The translations under genes and the position numbers were made by a program. The notes under the pieces are model-generated. The model saw only the letters and a list, made by a program, of their open reading frames with translations, did not search any database and had not been told where the DNA came from. Positions 21,152 to 31,905 of a stretch of DNA of 64,000 nt are shown piece by piece. The stretch is from Lithodes maja (taxonomy: Eukaryota > Arthropoda > Malacostraca > Decapoda > Lithodidae): positions 1 through 64,000 of the forward strand of contig JBAKBP010010361.1 in the NCBI GenBank assembly GCA_037953745.1, written 5' to 3'. Numbering within the stretch: position 1 is the first letter of the stretch; every line of letters starts with the position of its first letter.

Positions 21152-21755
21152 TCAAGGGACTTGGGTTCTCGAAAAGCGGCTCCAGTCCTGAAAATATACT
21201 TGACTTACAGTGTGCTGGCTTAATAATCCAATAGGGTTTATAACCTCTGAAGTCCTATTTTAACTCTGAAATAATCAAGAAGGGACCGGAGTTCTCGAAA
21301 GGGGGCTTTAGTTCTGGTAGCGATTAAGGAAGACGTCTTGGGTTGTCGAGCAGGACAACCTCTGGGTTTATATTCCCAGTATACCTGGGGTATAAACTTC
21401 GGGGTCTCGGGGACTCCGGTCACGTTCTTCCTGACTTTAACAAGAAGGGACTGGAGTTCTCGCAGAGAGGCTCCAGTCCTGACGTTATTCTTGACTTACA
21501 GTGTGCTGGCTTAATAATCCAATAGGGTTGATAGCCTCTGAAGTCCTATTTTAACTAACTGACTTTAAGGTGGGCGTAATAATCCTCAAGGGTTGATAGC
21601 CTTTAAAGTCCTATTTCAACTAACTAATTATTAATCAAGGGACTGGAGTTCTCGCAGAGAGGCTCCAGTCCTGACGTTATTCTCGACTTACAGTGTGCTG
21701 GCTTAATAATCCAATAGGGTTGATAGCATCTGAAGTTCTATTTTAACTAAGTTAT
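21152..21755. repeat. Diverged tandem repeat block
   Basis: Three to four imperfect copies of a unit of about 120-200 bp, each containing ggagttctcg, ggctccagtcctga, cttacagtgtgctggcttaa and a gatagcctctgaagtcctat box. Copies begin near 21152, 21280 (partial), 21435 and 21635. The preceding poly-A at 21127-21150 may be the tail of a retroelement. I do not recognise the unit. Confidence 0.6.
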
Positions 21756-22578
21756 TAATATAAAATACAGATGTTTTGTTCATAATATTTACAAACAGGT
21801 TGAATTAAAAAATGCTTGAGTATATAATTATAACTATTAATACTAAAAGCCAACTTGTAATTTAAAAAAAGAAAATATCTACACATTCTCAGAAGTAAAT
21901 TTAGCATAGAAAGTGTGCAAATAAAAGAGTACTAAAACCCTGGCCTCTTCCCTCCAGCCCTCCTCAGAGACTCTTAACCTAACAAGTGCGCATGGGGGTA
22001 ATTAGACACCTCTCCCTGTGCGCATGTATTTGAGGTGTTTCCGTCACTAAAATATTAATTTTACCATAAATAGCATTAATACTTATCCATACGCGCCTAT
22101 TATGGGTTGATTATAAAGGTATTAACCTGAAATAAAAATAAAACGAGTGAAAAACAGCGTTTGGATGGTCAAAATCGGAGATATAGCCCGCGAGTTGTAT
22201 AATGTATGGGTGAGGCAAGCTGCTTTCCCGCCAATTTCCCCCAAGGCCACTGAGACACAGTCGATCGATACTCTCTCTCTCTCTCTTGCACTCGCTTGCA
22301 ATCAGTGATGACAACGCCCTGCTTGCAACTCGCTAATGTTAGCACGAAAATATACCTCAGAATAAGGGAATAACAGGGAAAATAGGTGATAACTGAAGGA
22401 GAGGAGGAAAGTGGGGAAGGAGAGGAGGTAGAGGACTGAGATTTTGCATGGCCCAGGGGCCAAAAAAAAAAAAAAAAAAAAAATTGATGTCAAAAGTTGA
22501 TTTGTTTTTCTCTGACTCTTAAGAGTGTTCCCGCAGTCCGCCGGGGGAACTCTTAAGAGTCTCCCCGCAGTTCCCGGG
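21756..22578. other. Non-coding spacer with simple repeats
   Basis: No gene seen. It contains a short (CT)n run at about 22270-22287, a poly-A run at about 22460-22483, and two copies of the palindrome actcttaagagt (near 22516 and 22551). Confidence 0.5.
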
Positions 22579-22971
22579 TTAAGGTGGGGGGGGGGGGGTC
22601 ACCGTCTTTTTTTATCTTTCTCTCGTTTTCTCTCTTTCCCTAGCTTGTACCCATTTGGCCACATTCAGCCAACTGTTTTGAGAAGTTTATCCCCATCCAG
22701 GTGTTGATTTCTTCCTGGCGAGCGATAGCGAGCCACCATTGTATGGATAAAAACAGCTTCGCCGGAGACATTTTTCTATCGAAAAATATACAAATTTAGC
22801 TTGCAGTCAAAACAAAAATATATATATGCTGGCTCGTTACCGCTCGCCAGGAAAATATTGACACCTGGATGGGGGTAAACGTCTTAAAACAGTAGGCTGA
22901 ATGGGGCCGAATATATACAAGCCAAAGAGAGAGGGAGAGAAGGAGAAAAAAAGTGAGGTGGGCTCCCTTGA
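22579..22971. mobile_element. TTAA-type foldback MITE, family B
   Basis: Inverted halves as in the 9960 copy, with the gcgagcgatagcgagcc box at the left and its complement at the right. The left TTAA is at 22579-22582; the right one has decayed to TTGA at 22968-22971. A G run disrupts the left end. Confidence 0.7.
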
Positions 22972-23091
22972 AGGACCAAACAAAAGGCTGTATACGCCAT
23001 TATTACAGCTTTCATAGCAAGCTGAAATATTATATTTTCGTAAATTATATATTACTCCGCCGACACCTACACACACACACACCTCTCTTTA

Positions 23092-23137
<46 letters not shown>

Positions 23138-23408
23138 GTAATTTCCTTTTCAAACAAATTTCTTGCTATACTATAATTATATAAGCTTTCCTTGTGGGCA
23201 TTTCCTGACCCATAAGGTTACACTTCATCCTATTTTTTGGTACGGCTTTTTAGCCGGAGGGTGGGGAGAGAGCCTTCTACTTTACTGTCCTATTCTTCCA
23301 CTATAAACTGTCCCTGTCTAGTAGTATTAAGGCCGGACCACCTAGTTGGGCCCGCAAGATCTGTGTGGTCTGAGTATCTGTGTAACTATGTGTAACTCTC
23401 TCTCTCTC

Positions 23409-23471
<63 letters not shown>

Positions 23472-23785
23472 CAATATATTTGAGTAGAACATCAGCAGGT
23501 GACCTAGGACACCGAAATGTGCATAAGATAAAGATAAGGATGGAAATGACGCCTGGAACCATCTTCAATATACTTTCGAATTATCGGCAATGTATTCATA
23601 GTTTCCCCTAGACTAAGAAAAAAGCCGTCCAAGACTCCCTTTAAACTAATATAATCGTCAAACTAATGGGGTGAAACTTTTTAAAATACCCAACCCAATG
23701 GAATGAAACAGGGTGGTTTAAAAAACACCTTGCATCAAATGCTAAGTTTTCTCGATGGTGATTTGGCATCCTGTACTGGCAAAGA
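22972..23785. repeat. Non-coding spacer with (TC)n and (TA)n microsatellites
   Basis: No gene seen. There is a TC run at about 23093-23132, and CT followed by TA runs at about 23396-23465. Open frames here simply translate these repeats. Confidence 0.7.
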
Positions 23786-23990
23786 TACTGTACCCTGTTT
23801 CAAATAGGTAGACCAAAAAACGTGAACCCTAACCTCTGTAACTCAAAAATAGCTTGAGCAAATGGGCTGTAAATGTCCATACCTATTCCCTGGCTCACCC
23901 TTCCCAAATGGTAGACATAATAGCTCGATTACTCTAGTTGTGTGTGAGTTATAGAGGTTAATGTTCAAGAGTTTTGGCCTACATATTAGG
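23786..23990 (+). repeat. Dispersed repeat, second copy of the 2170 family
   Basis: Collinear with 2170-2385 (tgtaccctgtttcaaatagg, gggctgtaaatgtcc, cccttcccaaatggtagaca, ttcaagagttttggcctaca), with roughly one difference per ten bases by eye. Confidence 0.65.
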
Positions 23991-24047
23991 AACAGGGTGG
24001 GCTTCATGAGCTGTTGAAGATGGTGTTGGTGTCCGGGCACTGTGTAA

Positions 24048-24258
24048 AGCCGGTATCACACGAGAGCTTTTATAGTCAACATTCGATGATCAACTTTTTT
24101 ATGGCAAAATTTCTGGGATATTTTACACTGGTATAGGAAACTAGATTGATAATAGGTGAATTTAAGTAACTGAAATCTAATAAATGTTGACCTCATAAGC
24201 TGCCAGACCAGTGTTGAGGATAAATGTTTAGTGAAAAAGCGCTTGTGTGATACCAGTT
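24048..24258. mobile_element. Harbinger-like MITE with TAA target duplication
   Basis: The ends are AGCCGGTATCACACGAGAGC and the near-complement GCGCTTGTGTGATACCAGTT, flanked by TAA at 24045-24047 and 24259-24261. A second copy lies at 41618-41821. The 3-bp TWA duplication fits PIF/Harbinger. It is about 211 bp and non-coding, and its ends differ from those of H1-H3. Confidence 0.7.
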
Positions 24259-24261
24259 TAA

Positions 24262-24751
24262 GTCCTATGTAGTGTAGTGGTCCTTCTTCTGTTTGATGTT
24301 ACGGCAGGGTGTTTGTTGTTGAGGTGGTGGGAATTCCAGGTTGATCAGTTTGCGGTAGACGCTTTTGTGTGATGCACTTCATGTTACGTTCTGCTTACCT
24401 GACACATTTCTTGTGATGTTCCGGTTGTCCGCTCAACCTCCTATGAAACTCTGCTACAGTTGATGGTGTGGTGTCTCACTGGTGGAGGCCCTATTTTCCC
24501 ACGGTTTGCTTTGAGGGTTCTATATCTGTCCTTACTAGTGAGTCTTTAGAGTGAGGCACAATTGAGCTATCAAATTAAGAATCAGCTGGGGTAGTGTCTG
24601 TATCAGGTGACGGAATTGTCTTCGCGTGTGTTGAGCGGGAAAGAAAAATGATGTGAGAGGGAGTATGGGATGCTCTTGTTGTCATGAGCGGCGAGGGCTC
24701 TCGGGGTAGAGATTGACACTATGTCGTAGTATCCATTGTATTGATGGCTAA
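24262..24751. other. Non-coding spacer
   Basis: I see no gene or repeat that I recognise between the MITE and the LINE fragment. Confidence 0.4.
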
Positions 24752-25140
24752 TGCTGGATCTCTCTCGCTATTCTATAGCTACTACAATAATCAGTGTTCC
24801 TCAGAGCTCTCTCAGTGCATACCACCTTCTCTACGTAGGGTACGTAGTACCCGTTTTGCAACACAATCCCACCCCTACTCTGTACAACTCTCCAACTCAA
24901 GAGTGAAACGTTACTCCCAATCATTCTTCTATTAACAGTTGAGCTCTGGAACTCTCTCCCTGAATCCATCTTTCCCTCATCCTATGACTTAAATTGTTTC
25001 AAACTCTGTGTGTCCAGACATTTTGGCTCGAACTGTCCTTGACTTTGGCCCTGTCAGTCTTTTAACTCCTTGGGAGGCACTCGTCACAGGCAGTTTTGCC
25101 TTTTGCCTCCCTCACCCACATAGAAGAAAACAAACCTGGA
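24752..25140 (+). pseudogene. LINE 3'-end fragment (same family as 55520-56712 and 61709-62090)
   Basis: It encodes the last part of a jockey/CR1-type reverse transcriptase (YSYYNNQCSSELSQCIPP, then VQLSNSRVKRYSQ), broken by a stop at about 24933 and a frameshift. The family's 3' UTR follows (ttttggctcgaa, ttggccctgtcagtc, gaggcactcg, gccttttgcctccctca, cacatagaa). It is a 5'-truncated dead copy. Confidence 0.8.
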
Positions 25141-25203
25141 GTTCCATTTTCTGCCATGGCACGATACTTCTTGATGTTGTAGTTTGGGCAGAGTCGTCGA
25201 AAT

Positions 25204-26987
25204 AATCCATAACATTAACCTACAGTACAAGAACCACTACATCTTATAATAATCCATAACATTAACCTACAGTACAAGAACCACTACATCTTATAATAAT
25301 CCATAACATTAACCTACAATACAAGAACCACTACATCTTATAATAATCCATAACATTAACCTACAGTACAAGAACCACTACATCTTATAATAATCCATAA
25401 CATTAACCTACAGTACAAGAACCACTACATCTTATAATAATCCATAATATTAACCTACAGTACAAGAACCACTACATCTTATAATAATCCATAACATTAA
25501 CCTACAGTACAAGAACCACTACATCTTATAATAATCCATAACATTAACCTACAGTACAAGAACCACTACATCTTATAATAATCCATAACATTAACCTACA
25601 GTACAAGAACCACTACATCGTATAATAATCCATAACATTAACCTACAGTACAAGAACCACTACATCTTATAATAATCCATAACATTAACCTACAGTACAA
25701 GAACCACTACATCTTATAATAATCCATAACATTAACCTACAGTACAAGAACCACTACATCTTATAATAATCCATAACATTAACCTACAGTACAAGAACCA
25801 CTACATCTTATAATAATCCATAACATTAACCTACAGTACAAGAACCACTACATCTTATAATAATCCATAACATTAACCTACAGTACAAGAACCACTACAT
25901 CTTATAATAATCCATAACATTAACCTACAGTACAAGAACCACTACATCTTATAATAATCCATAACATTAACCTACAGTACAAGAACCACTACATCTTATA
26001 ATAATCCATAACATTAACCTACAGTACAAGAACCACTACATCTTATAATAATCCATAACATTAACCTACAGTACAAGAACCACTACATCTTATAATAATC
26101 CATAACATTAACCTACAGTACAAGAACCACTACATCTTATAATAATCCATAACATTAACCTACAGTACAAGAACCACTACATCTTATAATAATCCATAAC
26201 ATTAACCTACAGTACAAGAACCACTACATCTTATAATAATCCATAACATTAACCTACAGTACAAGAACCACTACATCTTATAATAATCCATAACATTAAC
26301 CTACAGTACAAGAACCACTACATCTTATAATAATCCATAACATTAACCTACAGTACAAGAACCACTACATCTTATAATAATCCATAACATTAACCTACAG
26401 TACAAGAACCACTACATCTTATAATAATCCATAACATTAACCTACAGTACAAGAACCACTACATCTTATAATAATCCATAACATTAACCTACAGTACAAG
26501 AACCACTACATCTTATAATAATCCATAACATTAACCTACAGTACAAGAACCACTACATCTTATAATAATCCATAACATTAACCTACAGTACAAGAACCAC
26601 TACATCTTATAATAATCCATAACATTAACCTACAGTACAAGAACCACTACATCTTATAATAATCCATAACATTAACCTACAGTACAAGAACCACTACATC
26701 TTATAATAATCCATAACATTAACCTACAGTACAAGAACCACTACATCTTATAATAATCCATAACATTAACCTACAGTACAAGAACCACTACATCTTATAA
26801 TAATCCATAACATTAACCTACAGTACAAGAACCACTACATCTTATAATAATCCATAACATTAACCTACAGTACAAGAACCACTACATCTTATAATAATCC
26901 ATAACATTAACCTACAGTACAAGAACCACTACATCTTATAATAATCCATAACATTAACCTACAGTACAAGAACCACTACATCTTATA
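25204..26987. repeat. 47-bp minisatellite, about 38 copies
   Basis: Head-to-tail array of a 47-bp unit starting aatccataacattaacctac and containing agtacaagaaccactacatc. Only a few single-base variants are visible (for example near 25318, 25446 and 25620), so it has been homogenised recently. There are no unique spacers, so it is not CRISPR. Confidence 0.95.
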
Positions 26988-26999
26988 TATTCTGCCGGC

Positions 27000-27423
27000 T
27001 AGCATAGCATTCTATCAGCCAGGAAGCAGGTGTGGAGATTTATAGCCCATTAATGAAGCCCAATCGGAGTTACAGATGTCAGGGGTTCACGATTTCTGGC
27101 CTAGCCTACCTATTGAATTCCATGTAGATGAAAAGGACACAGAAAAGCTAACTCGGCACAAAATCGAAGAATATTTTTTTCTGGTGAGACGGGAAGAGTG
27201 TGTGTATGTGTGTGTGTGTGTGGGGGGGGGGGGTTAGGGGGTATGGGAGGGGGGAGGGGGGTTAAAAGCGAGGAAATAAGTGACAGTTTTTGAAGCGGGT
27301 GAAATCCTTCCCGGAATGTCATCCTCGGAATCACGCTGAATCAGGGGATCACCTTCACGGCATTTTTCTTTCCTTGTATTTTATTTTTATTTTTAGGAGT
27401 CAAGATAGGTGGTGATGATGGAA
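27000..27423. repeat. Inverted partial copy of the 2170 repeat, then a GT/G-rich simple tract
   Basis: About 27000-27115 reads as the reverse complement of the 2170 family (atttatagcccatta, ggggttcacgatttctggcc). A (TG)n run passing into poly-G and a GGGGGAGGG-rich tract lies at about 27197-27262. No gene seen. Confidence 0.6.
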
Positions 27424-27704
27424 TAAGGGGAAGTGTTAGTTTTTTCTGACCCCCCTTCTCTTTCATGTTTAGTCCCATTAGTTTGTAAGACTTTCGTCTA
27501 TTTCTATGTCAATATTAAGACCTTTTGTGCCATTCATGTGTTGCGTTTTCCCTGGCGAGCGATAGTGAGCCTGCAATTTAGAAGAAATCGGCCTTTGGCT
27601 GGGAAATTTCTCTACCGAAAAATGTACACATTTATACCGAGGGTGGGGTCTTTGGAATGATTTTTGTTTAATCTTGATAGAGGTCTAGGGAGCAAACTAA
27701 AACA
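27424..27704 (+). mobile_element. Family A MITE, partial
   Basis: The left end, TAAGGGGAAGTG, and the core (ctggcgagcgatagtgagcc, hairpins, gaggtctagggagcaaact) are recognisable. The right terminus is lost into the adjoining TA microsatellite. Confidence 0.65.
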
Positions 27705-27705
27705 A

Positions 27706-27720
27706 ATATATATATACCGT

Positions 27721-27772
<52 letters not shown>

Positions 27773-27795
27773 TATATATATATATATATATATAG
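27706..27795. repeat. (TA)n microsatellite
   Basis: Long imperfect TA run. Confidence 0.95.
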
Positions 27796-27826
27796 GTAAA
27801 ATATACAATATATACATTAACCCCTT

Positions 27827-28031
27827 CTGTACCGGCGTCGCCTTTCTTATTTCATTCTAGCTATGTTTAAACGATTGTGTGCAGCTTAAAAAGGGCCTCC
27901 AGCAATTATCAGGCTTCGAACTGTCTCACTTAACCCTTTTTACTATCACATATCCTTCTCAAACTGCACACAATCGTCTAAAAATAGTTAGATTAAAATT
28001 AAAAAGATGTCGCCGGTACAGAAGGGGTTAA
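27827..28031. mobile_element. TTAACCC-ended MITE (family C), complete copy
   Basis: The 205-bp element includes TTAA at both ends. TTAACCCCTTCTGTACCGGC at the left is matched exactly by its complement at the right. The interior is also largely self-complementary (cgattgtgtgcagctt against actgcacacaatcgt). TTAA targets with CCC at the element end are the piggyBac pattern. It is non-coding. Relics are near 493, 5700, 9600, 28815, 43298 and 50238. Confidence 0.8.
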
Positions 28032-28046
28032 TTAAACAATGTTCCC

Positions 28047-28400
28047 TTAAGAGGGGATGGTTCACTTTTTGGGCGATGTTTGCATGTATTCATTATTGTT
28101 CTAGTTGCCTCCCTTGACCTCCATCAAATTTAAAAAAAAACATCCATTAGATCCCCCTTCTAGATTAATTTGTAAATTTTTGGGTAGAAAAATGTCTTCC
28201 AACATTACAGGTTCACTATCATTCGCCAGGGAAAAAATCGACACCTAAATAGCACGAAAGGTCTAAATATTGACGAAGAAATGGGGCAAAAGGTCTTAAA
28301 ATCGACAAACTAATGGGGCAAACATCTAAACATCTGAAAACTAATGGGGCTAAACATGAGGAAGAAAGTGGTCCAGAAAGCCGGCCCATGTCCCCCTTAA
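28047..28400 (-). mobile_element. TTAA-type MITE, family A, inverted copy
   Basis: TTAA at 28047-28050 and 28397-28400, the core in reverse, and the usual CCCCATT units on the minus strand. It abuts the outer Harbinger terminus at 28401. Confidence 0.7.
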
Positions 28401-28814
28401 AGGCCGTGTCACACAGAAGTCGAACGTTGGCCGACTGCCGCCCGAAGTCGATGACTTGCATATTTGAACCGAATTACCCGAAAGTTACTCAAGTTACTCG
28501 GAGTCGAATATAACCAGACACTGACCCGAATGAATTTTGAATATAACTGATGGACATGAATGAAAGTCGATGATTAGTCGATGAATCCCCATACGTAACT
28601 CGAAGGAAACCCGATGTGGAACGAAGAAGCCTCGATCATGCGTCGAATATAACTCGAATATGTCCCGAAGACGGGGAAATAACCAGAATTATTACCGAAG
28701 CTCAGCTGAAGCTCAGTCGATCAACAACCGAACTAGAAGAAGTTAGGTCGAACGTCAGTCGAATAGGTAGGTCGAAGATCATAGTATGTTAAATAATCGC
28801 TTATATTATTTTTC

Positions 28815-29110
28815 GTTAACCCTTTCTGTATCGGTGACGTCATATTTATTTGATTTCAGCAACATTTAGACGATTTTATGAAGCTTAGGATGGATTTATG
28901 GTAGCTAAAGGGATTAATTGATATTGTCTGAAGCATTTCAATGGGTAGACGCCCTTCCTGCGCTGAATAAAATCGTCTAATAGTTGCCAGAGTATAATGA
29001 GAGTATATTGAAGAAGGATCTGTGGTATTACATAGGATTAAGTAAAACAATTTGAAACCTGCTAATTGTTTTTTAACCTGAATAATATCGTCTAATACAC
29101 CCTATTGATA
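28815..29110. mobile_element. Family C MITE relic
   Basis: It starts TTAACCCTTTCTGTATCGGT, and continues with the family's atcgtctaa and ggatctgtgg boxes. The right end is not clear. It lies in the left arm of the outer Harbinger. Confidence 0.55.
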
Positions 29111-29403
29111 ATGCAAAACTATTGAACACACTTAAAAGTGTATGTCATTTGGTCTCTATATAATCTGTGAATAATTTCCGATATGATGGAATTAAAGACA
29201 TTTTTTTCCACCAACTCATAATCAGCAAAAACGACACAAATGTCAATTAAAAACATGTTACAACATTTCCCCATCATTTTGTGTATATCGTGGGAAAAAA
29301 AAAAAAATCTATCAAACGTAAATCTTCTATCTCCGAAGCTCTGAGCCTCGCACAGCAAGAGGGTTGAAATATTGTGTTGACTATCTTATTTATTGTTTAT
29401 CTA

Positions 29404-29609
29404 TGTGCTGGAAGGATATTATATTTTTCAATTCCATTACATTATAAATGATTCAAAGATTACAAAAAGTCCAAATAAGACATAGTTATGTTAATGTATA
29501 AGGGAGTTAGGTAGATGCATTAGAGAGATAGATAGATAGAAAGAGAGTTGCAGAGGGGGAAGTGAGCGATAAAAACGACAAACACACAAACTATTATGAG
29601 ACGGACTTA
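29404..29609 (+). repeat. Direct repeat flanking H1, left copy
   Basis: From tgtgctggaaggatatta to gagacggactta, matching 41052-41250 closely. H1 inserted at the TTA that ends this copy. Without H1 the two copies would sit 266 bp apart, so they form an older tandem duplication. Confidence 0.75.
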
Positions 29610-30011
29610 AGGCCGCGTCATACAGAACTCAAACGTCGGGCGACCTTCTCCCGAACACGATGACTTGCATATTTGAGGCAAATTCAACCGATATTGTCCC
29701 GATGTTGGTAGAAGAAGAACATCCCCAGACAATGCCCCGAATAAGAGTCGAATATAACCCGATACTCCCGAACGACTTACGACAAAGACCCGACCATGAT
29801 TCGAATATAAATCGATGCATGCCAGAGCATGACCCAACGATAACTCGAATGTGCGCCGAATCAGCCAACCAAGTGCGAATGAGATACGTCTGTCAGCCGA
29901 CCTTTACCCGATACGAACGAAGTTATGAGGAACACCAGCCGCATCGGGTCGACCATCAGAAAACGTTAACACGATGCTAGACGAATGTGGGACGACGACC
30001 TGTACCTGCTC

Positions 30012-30058
30012 TATATATATAGTGGGTGTGGTCACACACATGGAGTCGCACATCAGTC
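30012..30058 (+). promoter_or_regulatory. Core promoter of the H1 transposase gene
   Basis: A TATATATATA box at 30012-30021 is followed by an arthropod-type initiator, TCAGTC, at 30053-30058. The gap is slightly longer than the ideal 30 bp. This placement favours the ATG at 30073 over the earlier in-frame ATGs at 29974 and 30040. Confidence 0.5.
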
Positions 30059-30072
30059 ATCACCACAGCAAC

Positions 30073-31383
30073 ATGGACCTCATGGAACTCGAGCCATTGA
30101 CGGAGTTTACGAAGGAGGAGTTGGAGATGGCCATTCTGTTTCAGGAGCTTGTTGTAGCCAACCTTAACCACCAGCTACTCAACGCCACCCTCCTGAAGAA
30201 GGAGCGTCAGCGCCGTGTACGACCCAGGAAACCCAGAAGCTGCAACATCAAGCCTTGGGTCGCCCAGAGAGCTACCTACGGACACTACCACCAACTGCTA
30301 AATGAGCTAATGGAGACGGACAGGACCACCTACAGGTATTATCTGCGTATGGACGAGGACCTATTCAATGACATAGTACGCCGTCTTACACCCCGGATCA
30401 AGAAGGAGACCACCAATTGGAAGAAGCCCCTGGAGCCAGGTTTGAGATTGGCCATGACACTACGATTTTTGGCAACAGGGGAGGCATACAAGAGCATGTC
30501 GTTAAATTTTCGTGTTGGTGCTAACACAATTTCGAAGGCAGTACGGGAGACATGCGAGGCTATAATCCAGGAGTATATGGAAGAGGTTATTGTGTGCCCA
30601 TCAACACCCGAAGGCTGGAAAGAGGTTGCCAAGGGTTTCGAAGAGAGGTGGAACTTCCGGCACACCATAGGGGCAATCGATGGCAAGCACATAGCCATAC
30701 AACCTCCAGGAAACTGCGGCTCCCTGTACTCCAACTACAAACACTATCACTCCATTGTTCTTCTGGCAGTGGTTGATCACCTGGGCAAGTTCATGTACGT
30801 GGACGTGGGAGCGAACATTTCCGCATCTGATGGTGGCATCTTCCAGGTGACCGACATCCGGCAGGCCCTGGAGGACGGGGCAGCAGGCTTGCCGGAAGCA
30901 GAGCCATTTCCCGACGAGGACCATCCAGTGCCCTACTTCCTCGTTGGTGATGACGCATTCCCCATGAGGGAGTGGTTACAGAAGCCCTACCCTCACCGAG
31001 GACTCGAGAATAAAAAGAGGAACTACAACTATAGACTGTCCCGGGCCAGGAGGCAGGTGGAGAATGCGTTCGGTATGCTGGCAAACCGCTTCAGGTGTCT
31101 CCTCACAACCATGAACATTCATCCCACCACCGTGGAGAAGGTAGTCATCGCGTCCTGTATACTCCACAATTTCCTCATAGACAAACGCCAAGGACAACAA
31201 GGACAAGCATCTCAGCGTCAGGAGAACATGGAACAAGGTGACTGGAGGAGGGACCCCTTGGATGGACTACAACCATTGCCGCAGCAGAGGGGACCAGCCA
31301 CTGCCAAACTTCACCGGGACTACTTGGCAGAATACTACAGCCGGCCAGAACAGCGCCTGCCCTGGCAGGTACCTCAAAACTGA
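30073..31383 (+). CDS. PIF/Harbinger transposase (H1)
   Basis: 436 residues from the ATG at 30073 (the frame is open from 29974). DDE nuclease of the DDE_Tnp_4 type, which cuts at the element ends and inserts at TWA trinucleotides. Counting from 30073, the likely catalytic residues are Asp203 (GAIDGKH), Asp253 (SASDGG) and Glu330 (VENAFG), with the conserved GDDAFP motif between the last two. The N-terminal 120 residues include a basic stretch and a helical region usual for the family. No stop or frameshift. Five bases after the TGA is a strong donor-like site (CAG/GTAAGT), so a 3' intron is possible. The start choice is inferred from the TATA box and from the lengths of the two relatives (450 and 434 residues). 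Confidence 0.9.
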   Translation: MDLMELEPLTEFTKEELEMAILFQELVVANLNHQLLNATLLKKERQRRVRPRKPRSCNIKPWVAQRATYGHYHQLLNELMETDRTTYRYYLRMDEDLFNDIVRRLTPRIKKETTNWKKPLEPGLRLAMTLRFLATGEAYKSMSLNFRVGANTISKAVRETCEAIIQEYMEEVIVCPSTPEGWKEVAKGFEERWNFRHTIGAIDGKHIAIQPPGNCGSLYSNYKHYHSIVLLAVVDHLGKFMYVDVGANISASDGGIFQVTDIRQALEDGAAGLPEAEPFPDEDHPVPYFLVGDDAFPMREWLQKPYPHRGLENKKRNYNYRLSRARRQVENAFGMLANRFRCLLTTMNIHPTTVEKVVIASCILHNFLIDKRQGQQGQASQRQENMEQGDWRRDPLDGLQPLPQQRGPATAKLHRDYLAEYYSRPEQRLPWQVPQN

Positions 31384-31878
31384 ACAGGTAAGTTGTCATT
31401 CCAATTATTCCCCATAAATCCATGCCCAACCTAATTGATATGCCAGACCTATTATAATTTCATTATTACCAAATTATATTCCGGTCACATTTCTAGTTCA
31501 TTTGCAACTATCATAAATAAGATGTAAATTATTATTATTATGAACATTATAGTTTCCTAGCATCTCTAGTATATCTCGTATAATAATGAGTTACCTTATC
31601 ATTATAATCCGCCAAGTTTATTAATTTAGCTCCTCATTATTGTATTATGAGTTCAGTATACATATATTATTCTCTTGTATAATGAGATATCATTAGTTTT
31701 TGAAAACGTCAAGCTAAATTCGTTTATCCACTCTATATATTATTAGGTATTATATTTAGCATAACCTCTTCTTTTATTTCAAATAATAATAATGTCCTCC
31801 ATTCATGTTCCCCATATTATTATTCATTGTATTGTCTACATTTTGTTAGTACACATTGTATTGTGTAAAAAGGAACAT
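31384..31878. other. AT-rich H1 interior downstream of the transposase
   Basis: Presumed 3' UTR and intergenic part of H1, full of ATTATT. No coding region seen. Confidence 0.5.
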
Positions 31879-31905
31879 TACAACCAACATATTCACATAA
31901 TAATT
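31879..31905 (+). repeat. 27-bp target-site duplication, left copy
   Basis: Begins tacaaccaacatat; it matches 35741-35767 at 26 of 27 positions. It flanks the nested LINE. Confidence 0.85.

Noticed and set aside
23301..23568. Minus-strand frames with long Tyr-Ile runs
   Set aside because: Translation of the TA microsatellite.
24048..24258. tRNA-derived SINE as an explanation for the short repeats
   Set aside because: The termini are inverted repeats with TAA duplications and there is no A-rich tail or box A/B promoter, so a DNA-transposon MITE fits better.
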